A stretch of DNA of 64,000 nt, from the NCBI RefSeq assembly GCF_004102745.1, contig NZ_RLII01000008.1:62001-126000 (forward strand), in the 5' to 3' direction. Both the position numbers and the translations under genes were made by a program. The DNA comes from Acetivibrio mesophilus (lineage in GTDB: Bacteria; Bacillota; Clostridia; Acetivibrionales; Acetivibrionaceae). Of this stretch, positions 58,387-64,000 are shown one piece after another. Numbering within the stretch: position 1 is the stretch's first letter; every line of letters begins with the position of its first letter. The notes beneath the pieces are model-generated. The model saw only the letters and a program-made list of their open reading frames with translations, did not search any database and was not told where the DNA came from.

Positions 58387-59097
58387 ATGGAAAAATTTAA
58401 CAAGGTTCAAGATAAATTAATTGATTTAGGGGCATCCTTTATCGGGTGTTCCGATGTTGAAGCATACCTTCCGGAAAGTCTCAAAAAGGTTAGATATGCC
58501 ATAACCGTTGGGGTAAGACTATCCGATTTTGTTATTGATCAGATAGACGCCAGGCCCACCTATACTTACTTTCACCATTACAGGACGGTTAATACGTTGA
58601 TAGACCAGATAACCTTAAGGGGACAGATAGAGATTCAGAACATGGGTTATACTGCTATGGCGGTGCCAGCCTCTCAGACAGTAAATGACTTGGAGGACAG
58701 TTATTCGGGCATCTTCCAGCATAAGACTGCTGCTGTAAAAGCAGGTTTGGGATGGATAGGAAAAAGCGGTTTGTTTATCAGCTCGAAATCTGGTCCTAGA
58801 GTAAGGTTAGGGACGATATTAACAGATATGAAGCTGCCATTGCAATCCGATACTACCCTGAATGGTTGCGGCGACTGCAGAATTTGTGTTGACAGCTGCC
58901 CGGCAATGGCTTTGACCGGCAATAGCTGGTTTGAAGGCTGCGACAGAAGTCATATAGTTGATGCGAAAGCGTGCAGTGAATATATGAACAGGAACTTCAA
59001 ACATATAGGCAGAGGCTCAGTATGTGGTATTTGCATCAGAGTATGCCCTAAAGGTTTTCTAAATAAAAATATTGATTTATTACAAGGCAGGAGATAA
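58387..59097 (+). CDS. Short QueG-like double 4Fe-4S protein
   Basis: 236 residues related to the N-terminal part of epoxyqueuosine reductase. QueG-like regions are KAGLGWIGKSGLFI and RVRLGTILTD, then ferredoxin clusters CGDCRICVDSCPAMAL and CGICIRVCPKG. It lacks the C-terminal HEAT-like region of full QueG (~350+ residues), and no cobalamin-specific function can be assumed. It is followed six bases later by a degenerate receiver gene, probably co-transcribed. Many clostridia carry such short homologues of unknown function. Confidence 0.78.
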   Translation: MEKFNKVQDKLIDLGASFIGCSDVEAYLPESLKKVRYAITVGVRLSDFVIDQIDARPTYTYFHHYRTVNTLIDQITLRGQIEIQNMGYTAMAVPASQTVNDLEDSYSGIFQHKTAAVKAGLGWIGKSGLFISSKSGPRVRLGTILTDMKLPLQSDTTLNGCGDCRICVDSCPAMALTGNSWFEGCDRSHIVDAKACSEYMNRNFKHIGRGSVCGICIRVCPKGFLNKNIDLLQGRR

Positions 59098-59103
59098 CAA
59101 AAA

Positions 59104-59472
59104 ATGAAGAAAATACTTCTTATTAACGATAGCAAATTCGAAAGCTTGATACTAAAGGACATGCTAATTGATATAGGATATATTGCCGGTATTGCTGATG
59201 AATATGATGCGATAGACAAGGTGCAAGCCATGCATCCCGATTATATTATTGTAAATCGTGTGATGAAGGGAATATATGGTGATGAATTGGCTTCAAAAAT
59301 AAAATCTCGTTTTCCGGATATAAGATGTATTTTGTCTTCCTGTGACTCAATCAGTATTGATGATTTTGAAAATACCGATATTGACGCAATAATTAAGACA
59401 CCTATTGATCAATATAGGCTCAAAATTGTTTTGAATAGTATGGAATATCCTAAGGATGACAAAAGAAAATAA
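59104..59472 (+). CDS. Receiver-like domain with Asn at the phosphorylation site
   Basis: A stand-alone 122-residue CheY-like domain: KKILLINDSKFESLILKDML at the start and a Lys in IIKTPID near the end. The position expected to be the phospho-acceptor Asp is Asn51 (YIIVNRVMKG), so normal phosphorylation is unlikely. It follows the QueG-like gene by six bases (AGGAG ribosome-binding site) and no histidine kinase is nearby. It may act as a phosphorylation-independent protein-binding module. Confidence 0.75.
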   Translation: MKKILLINDSKFESLILKDMLIDIGYIAGIADEYDAIDKVQAMHPDYIIVNRVMKGIYGDELASKIKSRFPDIRCILSSCDSISIDDFENTDIDAIIKTPIDQYRLKIVLNSMEYPKDDKRK

Positions 59473-59524
59473 TGCATGTTTATTCTTTTTGGCCCGCGAG
59501 AATAATAAATGCAGGGTGATAATA

Positions 59525-59995
59525 GTGGAATACATGTTTTATTATTTTTCATTATTTGGAGTATTGGTTAGTTTGATTATATGTCTTTATTTTAAATCTT
59601 TTGACTTCAAAAGCAGCATTATAGGTATAGTAACAGTTGCGTTTTCGATGGTTTATGAAACGGTTCTAGGCGGTTATTTTGGGCTTTATTACTATCTCAA
59701 TCCCAAAGACTCAATAATCTATATGGTGCTGTCGGCAATTTTATTGTATCCGGCCTTGAATATTATCTATACAATGTTTCTGCCCAAAAAGAAGAAGGCT
59801 ATACTTGGATACACAGCTACTTGGATGATAGCTATGCTCATCTTTGAGTATTTTAGTGTGATATCCGGTACAGTAGTTTTTACGGGGTGGAAACCCTTCC
59901 CATGGTCTGTGGTTACTTATATCGTCACTTATCTATGGGTCTATTTAATATACAGGTATTTAAGCAATAAAAGATTGAGTCTGAAACTTTCGTAA
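59525..59995 (+). CDS. Multi-pass membrane protein, CBO0543-like (copy 1)
   Basis: About 156 residues from GTG 59525 (AGGGTG upstream), with five or so hydrophobic segments (FLVSLIICLYF-like start, AFSMVYETVLGGYFGLYYYL, MVLSAILLYPALNIIYTMFL, WMIAMLIFEYFSVISG, VVTYIVTYLWVYLIY). A longer frame from ATG 59456 overlaps the receiver gene and adds a soluble leader that looks non-native. It resembles, in segment order and the GxxxxTxW stretch before the last helix, the reverse-strand protein at 61215-61664. Function unknown. Confidence 0.65.
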   Translation: MEYMFYYFSLFGVLVSLIICLYFKSFDFKSSIIGIVTVAFSMVYETVLGGYFGLYYYLNPKDSIIYMVLSAILLYPALNIIYTMFLPKKKKAILGYTATWMIAMLIFEYFSVISGTVVFTGWKPFPWSVVTYIVTYLWVYLIYRYLSNKRLSLKLS

Positions 59996-60062
59996 TTTTT
60001 TCGAACTGTATATTTTCCAATAGATATTTTACTTTGACCTTCGATATTGCAAAATATATAGT

Positions 60063-61121
60063 TCATTTTTTTAACAAATACAGTCGCGCAAAATTCTTTA
60101 TTACATCGAATCTCGAGTTATACAACAGGTGACGAATACCAGGAAAGCCTATTGCAGCCAAAATAAAATCGTAGGTCTCGTTGCTGGCAGTATTAAAGGC
60201 TTTCCTCATTTGATAAAGCTGATAGTTATGCTTTGTAACTCGCTTAAGAAGCCTTTCATAGTCATCACCTTCTGCGATTGATCGGGCTGCCATCACGCCC
60301 ATTTCTATGGAGTTTAGCTGGCCAAAGCCCAAAAAGGGGTCTATTGCACCACCGGAGTTGCCGACAAAATATATATTATCTACCTTGTGGGGATAAGCAA
60401 ACCCTGTATCATGAGCTTGCTTGAATTCTTCTATGATGGTGTAATTTAAGTTTTCATAATCCAAAAAAACCTTCCAATAGTGGTCAACCTCTTTTTCATT
60501 TACATCGCTTACTACCAATACAATTGAAGCTTTTTTATTGTTAAAGGGTGTAAGGTAAGCATATCCGCTTTTGCAATAATCTCTATTGATCCACATAACT
60601 AGATTGGTAGGATCGAAGTCCCCCAATAGTATTGCTCCTCTAATATATGTTCTGATTGTTGGATGCCAGCAGCCCAACTGATTGGTGAATAGAGTATCTC
60701 CACTAGCAACAACGACATAGTCAAACTCCTTGGCTAAAGGATCAATATCTCCAAAGGTATTGAAGTTTATTTTGGAGGATTTAAGATGAGAAAAAAGCTG
60801 CATAGGCAGGGAATCTTCATCTTTTCCTCTTTTTAAGAAGAATCCAAAATTGCCCTTAATCACTGTTTTCCTATTTGGAGAAATATGTGTAAGAGTGTTG
60901 ACGCTATTAACAGGTGTTATGCTTAAATTAAAGTTCTTCTTAATATATTTTATTGCGTCTTTTATGGGTCTATGCTGAATTTCCAGAAGAGCGGAAATAT
61001 GGCTGTATGGATCTCCTATATATCCTTTTTTTTCAAATATTACCGGACTTATACCGTGTCTTTCCAATTCGTAAGCACACGAAAGGCCTGATAACCCTCC
61101 GCCAATTATTGCAACTTTCAC
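60063..61121 (-). CDS. FAD-dependent oxidoreductase, geranylgeranyl-reductase-like (copy 1)
   Basis: About 352 residues. The N-terminal dinucleotide fold VAIIGGGLSGLSCAYELERHG and the second FAD motif GNSGGAIDPFLGFGQLNSIEMGVMAARSI resemble the geranylgeranyl reductase / FixC group, which reduce C=C bonds of lipids or act on quinones. The start on the reverse strand is GTG 61121, with GGAGG eight bases upstream. Last gene of a reverse-strand operon with a 30-residue peptide and a membrane protein. A clear paralogue is at 62370-63464. Substrate unknown. Confidence 0.75.
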   Translation of the reverse strand: MKVAIIGGGLSGLSCAYELERHGISPVIFEKKGYIGDPYSHISALLEIQHRPIKDAIKYIKKNFNLSITPVNSVNTLTHISPNRKTVIKGNFGFFLKRGKDEDSLPMQLFSHLKSSKINFNTFGDIDPLAKEFDYVVVASGDTLFTNQLGCWHPTIRTYIRGAILLGDFDPTNLVMWINRDYCKSGYAYLTPFNNKKASIVLVVSDVNEKEVDHYWKVFLDYENLNYTIIEEFKQAHDTGFAYPHKVDNIYFVGNSGGAIDPFLGFGQLNSIEMGVMAARSIAEGDDYERLLKRVTKHNYQLYQMRKAFNTASNETYDFILAAIGFPGIRHLLYNSRFDVIKNFARLYLLKK

Positions 61122-61122
61122 A

Positions 61123-61215
61123 TCAAATACCTCCAAATCTTTTTAGAAATATTAACCATGCAGATACCATTAGACCGTTTACAAGTGTTAGTATAGTATA
61201 CAACCAGATATTCAT
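61123..61215 (-). CDS. 30-residue membrane peptide
   Basis: A small open frame between two reverse-strand genes: MNIWLYTILTLVNGLMVSAW followed by LIFLKRFGGI. One hydrophobic helix spans most of it, with a basic end (KR). The ribosome-binding site GGAGG lies in the end of the upstream gene. The upstream TGA shares its A with this ATG (TGATG), and the stop is one base before the GTG of the flavoprotein. The tight coupling argues for real translation. It may be a subunit or anchor for the flavoprotein. Confidence 0.6.
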   Translation of the reverse strand: MNIWLYTILTLVNGLMVSAWLIFLKRFGGI

Positions 61216-61664
61216 CAGGTATTTTCCTCCTTTTTATCCAGCACTACTATGGAAAACCAGCTTAGTATAACCATTACGCATATATCTATAACAATACTGT
61301 TAGTAAAGTGCCAGTTGGTGTAAGTAAGGTTCCCACTTAAGAGTAGTAAAATTTCTTGAAAGTAAAAGAGGGTTGAAAATACAAATATATTTGCAATTCT
61401 AAGCCATCTTTTTTGTGGGTAGAACTGGGCAAAGAGAGTACCTATAGTGAATACAGGCCCTGCAGTAAAGAAAAGGGAAGATCCCATTATACTAATCATA
61501 GGATTATTTATTGAGTATAATCCATAACTAATAGCATGTGTGTCTACTACAAGCTGCAGGGCCAAAGCCAAGACTCCACACCAGATATTCTTTTTTAATT
61601 GACGAGGCTCAGCAAAAGCAAACAAGGCTATCCAACTGACAGCAAATAGTATAATCCATTCCAT
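61215..61664 (-). CDS. Multi-pass membrane protein, CBO0543-like (copy 2)
   Basis: 149 residues, four to five hydrophobic segments (MEWIILFAVSWIALFAFA, CGVLALALQLVVDTHAISYGLY, SLFFTAGPVFTIGTLFAQF, IFVFSTLFYFQEILLLLSG, IVIDICVMVILSWFSIVVL). ATG 61664 has GGGAGA ten bases upstream. The stop is coupled to the 30-residue peptide. It resembles the + strand protein at 59525-59995 and members of an uncharacterised clostridial family (CBO0543-like). Function unknown. Confidence 0.65.
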   Translation of the reverse strand: MEWIILFAVSWIALFAFAEPRQLKKNIWCGVLALALQLVVDTHAISYGLYSINNPMISIMGSSLFFTAGPVFTIGTLFAQFYPQKRWLRIANIFVFSTLFYFQEILLLLSGNLTYTNWHFTNSIVIDICVMVILSWFSIVVLDKKEENT

Positions 61665-61708
61665 AATGAAATTATCTCCCCATAGGCGGTATAATTAAAG
61701 TTTATAGG

Positions 61709-61948
61709 CTAAATTCTAGGTCTTAAGGGGAATAGTTTGGATATAATTCCCTCCGATGATTGAAGTCTATCTATTTTCTGCTGAAGGCTTACTATAGCTC
61801 TCATTTCATCGTCCCTGAGTTGCGTAAAAACCTGTCTTGCTTCAGGATTTCTGACAGAAATAAGGCTCTCATTATAGAACATCTCATTTGAAATTCTATA
61901 TTGCAGTAAATCCTGTAAAATTTCAATTTGCTCCAATATAATCACCAT
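61709..61948 (-). CDS. Small helical protein of unknown function
   Basis: 79 residues, or 75 if TTG 61936 is the start. Predicted all-helical: EQIEILQDLLQYRISNEMFYNES and a second helix FTQLRDDEMRAIVSLQQKIDRLQ, with acidic and His-free spacing that loosely recalls ferritin-like hairpins. The ribosome-binding site is weak. In the reverse-strand series before the membrane protein. No family recognised. Confidence 0.5.
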   Translation of the reverse strand: MVIILEQIEILQDLLQYRISNEMFYNESLISVRNPEARQVFTQLRDDEMRAIVSLQQKIDRLQSSEGIISKLFPLRPRI

Positions 61949-61990
61949 GCTTTCTTTATGGCATTTAAAATAAACATAAACAATGAATAA

Positions 61991-62203
61991 TCACTTTTTA
62001 TCAATTGATAATAGAATCATCTTGTCATTTATCATTTTTATATGATCCCGGGAATTTTGCGAAAAATCCCTTAGAATATTTTTTAGTTCCTTATCCTTTG
62101 AAATCTTAAAGTAGTGTTCATATTTTTTTATTAATAATTCTTCTCTGTTTATTGATTCGGTGAATGCTATATTTAAAATATATTGTTGTGACTGTTTCTC
62201 CAT
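61991..62203 (-). CDS. Small helical protein of unknown function
   Basis: 70 residues, mostly two amphipathic helices (EKQSQQYILNIAFTESINRE, LIKKYEHYFKISKDKELKNI, then FSQNSRDHIKMINDKMILL). It loosely resembles ferritin-like or spore-coat-associated helical hairpins. GGAGG precedes the ATG. First gene of the reverse-strand series 62203-60063, divergent from the flavoprotein gene at 62370. Confidence 0.55.
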   Translation of the reverse strand: MEKQSQQYILNIAFTESINREELLIKKYEHYFKISKDKELKNILRDFSQNSRDHIKMINDKMILLSIDKK

Positions 62204-62369
62204 AAATTCCTCCGATAGAGCAAAATTAAATTAATATATAAATATTTTTATCTTTTCTGCAGATATTATTCTTATGAATTAATAAGGAAGCAATGTTAAA
62301 GTAATACGGATTATGAAACAATAGCAATTTTAGATGATATACATAAACCAAATATTAAGGTGGGATTTT

Positions 62370-63464
62370 ATGAAAGTGGCCATAATCGGTGCAGGATTGG
62401 CCGGTCTGTCCTGCGCCCTTGAATTGGAGAGAAACGGGATATCTCCGGTTATTTTTGAGAAAAGAGCTCATATAGGTGAAGACTACATGTTTTCCAGTAC
62501 AACCCTCAAATTATTTGAGAGAACATACAGGAATCCTGTGAAATATTTCAATAAAAAGTATGATTTGAGCCTTGTGCCATATTCGCAGCTAAAGGAAATA
62601 ATAATGAAAGGATCTTCAAAAACAGGTGTTGTAAGCGGGAGATTGGGATATATATTCATGAGAGGAGATGAGAAAAACTCCATGGAGAACCAGATTGCAA
62701 GGCATATCAAGACTCCTATACATTTTGACAGCTACATCAATGTTGATGATATAAGAAAGGATTTTGACTATATCGTTGCGGCTACAGGTGATGAAACTGT
62801 AGCAAATCAGCTGGGAGTGTGGCATGCAACTATAAGTGTTTATACAAGAGTTGCTCTTATACTGGGACATTTCAAAGTCAACTCTGCGAGAATGTGGGTT
62901 AACCGGGAATATTCCAAAGCATGCTATGGATTCTTATCTCCCCATAGCAAAAAAGATGGAAGATTGCTATTATCTGTGAACGATATATCCAATCATGAGT
63001 TTGATCATTACTGGAACAATTTCATAAGATTGGAGGAAGTACAATATAAAATAATTGAGACAAGGGACAATGTAACTAGACTTGGATACGTATCTTCGGC
63101 GAAAGTAGGGAATATCTATTTGGTGGGGACTGCTGCGGGACTCATTGATGATTTTTTGGGTTTTGGTGCAATTAACGCTATTGAAAGCGGAATTCTTGCG
63201 GCACAAGCAATCATAAAAGGAAAGGACTACAATGAGCTGATTAGACCTATAAAAGAACATGCACTTGGAATTCATGAATTCCGAAAGGTGATAAATGAAT
63301 TCAGCAACGAGGACTATGACAGGTTGATAAAGATTTTGACTATGCCTCTTATAAAACAGATTATTTATAATAACCCTGTGGCGAAGGTTGGAAAGGTTAC
63401 GCCTACAGTAAAAAAATACAACAACTGGAAGGATAAAAGAAAACGGCGTTTTTTTAAACGATAG
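62370..63464 (+). CDS. FAD-dependent oxidoreductase, geranylgeranyl-reductase-like (copy 2)
   Basis: 364 residues, paralogous to 60063-61121. The FAD fold is MKVAIIGAGLAGLSCALELE at the N-terminus. The second motif GTAAGLIDDFLGFGAINAIESGI is near residue ~255. A basic tail (KDKRKRRFFKR) ends it. ATG 62370 follows AAGGTGGG. Divergently arranged from the reverse-strand operon that encodes copy 1. It probably acts on a lipid or isoprenoid double bond, but the substrate is unknown. Confidence 0.75.
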   Translation: MKVAIIGAGLAGLSCALELERNGISPVIFEKRAHIGEDYMFSSTTLKLFERTYRNPVKYFNKKYDLSLVPYSQLKEIIMKGSSKTGVVSGRLGYIFMRGDEKNSMENQIARHIKTPIHFDSYINVDDIRKDFDYIVAATGDETVANQLGVWHATISVYTRVALILGHFKVNSARMWVNREYSKACYGFLSPHSKKDGRLLLSVNDISNHEFDHYWNNFIRLEEVQYKIIETRDNVTRLGYVSSAKVGNIYLVGTAAGLIDDFLGFGAINAIESGILAAQAIIKGKDYNELIRPIKEHALGIHEFRKVINEFSNEDYDRLIKILTMPLIKQIIYNNPVAKVGKVTPTVKKYNNWKDKRKRRFFKR

Positions 63465-63663
63465 TCACAACATCGAGATTGGGTCAAAATAGCTCTGAAA
63501 TAATAACCAATAACTAATACTTGATTTTTTGATTTATATGTTTTAGTCTATATATGTTTAGAGTTATTTCATAATGTTGAATCATAACAAAGGCTATGTA
63601 AACCAACTGCTAGAGAATTCATATATTGAAATAGCGTAAAATGTATATAAGTGAGGTTTTTAT

Positions 63664-64000
63664 ATGAAGGTCAGCATAGAAAGAGTAAGAAGTAATATTT
63701 TTACCGATCTAAAACCGCAGTTGAATATATTTGGAATAGTTTATGCTGTTATTTTTGTATGTTCTGTTGTGTTTAAAGGTGTATTTCTTCAATTTCAAAA
63801 CCAGATTAATTTTAAGCCCTTTTTGTCAACGACAAATATGTTTATGATTGTCGCAACAATGTCATTTGCATTGGTACTGTTGTCTCTTCCTATTGTTTTT
63901 CATACAAAGAGAAGGACGTTATTTTTCGTATTAAGCATCTTGATATCGGTTTTGTTTTTTGCCGATGCTCTGTATTTGCGCTATTATAACACAATAATAA
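63664..64000 (+). CDS. N-terminal membrane part of a probable LTA-synthase-like phosphoglycerol transferase; 3' end outside window
   Basis: A frame open from ATG 63664 (GTGAGG upstream) to the window edge, 112 residues seen. Three hydrophobic segments alternate with short loops (LNIFGIVYAVIFVCSVVFKG; MFMIVATMSFALVLLSLPIV; LFFVLSILISVLFFADALYL), ending FADALYLRYYN. This resembles the membrane anchor of LtaS-type sulfatase-family enzymes that polymerise lipoteichoic acid. The catalytic domain is outside the window, so the call is tentative. Confidence 0.55.
   Translation, partial: MKVSIERVRSNIFTDLKPQLNIFGIVYAVIFVCSVVFKGVFLQFQNQINFKPFLSTTNMFMIVATMSFALVLLSLPIVFHTKRRTLFFVLSILISVLFFADALYLRYYNTII

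Overview
The window comes from an AT-rich, spore-forming, anaerobic, cellulolytic clostridium. It is very probably a relative of Clostridium (Acetivibrio) thermocellum. Three things point that way. The first gene ends in a type I dockerin whose two calcium loops carry the Ser-Thr pair (NSTD) typical of C. thermocellum cellulosomal proteins. Sporulation genes (spoIIAA-AB-sigF, spoVAC-AD-AE) are present. The gene order hprK/PHP/murB/rapZ/yvcK/whiA/ptsH followed by gap-pgk-tpi-gpmI-eno is clostridial. No rRNA, tRNA, CRISPR array, phage or insertion sequence was found. Nearly all genes lie on the + strand until about 57.5 kb.

Layout. 0-0.6 kb: end of a dockerin protein. 0.8-9.0 kb: carbon-regulation and cell-wall block (hprK, PHP phosphoesterase, murB, rapZ, yvcK, a glycogen-debranching-like glucosidase, whiA, ptsH). 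9.2-13.8 kb: forespore block (spoIIA operon, then spoVA). 14.1-17.1 kb: CheX-like phosphatase, trmL, and a membrane GGDEF/HD-GYP protein. 17.3-31.5 kb: an accessory biosynthetic cluster. 31.8-40.1 kb: the lower glycolysis set gap, pgk, tpiA, gpmI and eno, with a second GGDEF/HD-GYP gene inserted before eno. 40.3-44.7 kb: secG, HD hydrolase, rnr, DUF523 and a reverse-strand HPr-like gene without the active histidine. 44.8-57.5 kb: RNA and translation housekeeping (mtaB, ireB, ruvX, rng, rplU-prp-rpmA, obgE, yhbY) with aldo/keto reductase, DUF1292, DUF3048 and radical-SAM genes. 57.6-64 kb: DUF4364, a short QueG-like Fe-S protein, a degenerate receiver, and an unusual locus of paralogous flavoproteins and small membrane proteins. 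It ends in the start of a probable LTA-synthase-like gene.

The most interesting system is the 17.3-31.5 kb cluster: two FabH-like (KAS III) proteins, a free acyl carrier protein, an AMP-forming acyl ligase, an alpha/beta hydrolase, a ~2737-residue PUFA-synthase-like megasynthase and an Sfp-type phosphopantetheinyl transferase overlapping its stop codon. I read the megasynthase as KS-AT-KS-(ACP-like)x3-KR-DH. All three ACP-like domains have Thr where the phosphopantetheine Ser should be, using three different Thr codons. One KAS III-like protein has Thr instead of the catalytic Cys. No enoyl reductase is visible, so a conjugated polyene or polyunsaturated acyl product is the simplest prediction. 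That prediction is inference.

How the genes work together: HprK, HPr and YvcK link carbon status to metabolism beside the glycolytic genes. The spoIIA and spoVA operons are consecutive steps of forespore gene expression and dipicolinate uptake. Prp trims the N-terminus of L27 encoded immediately downstream.
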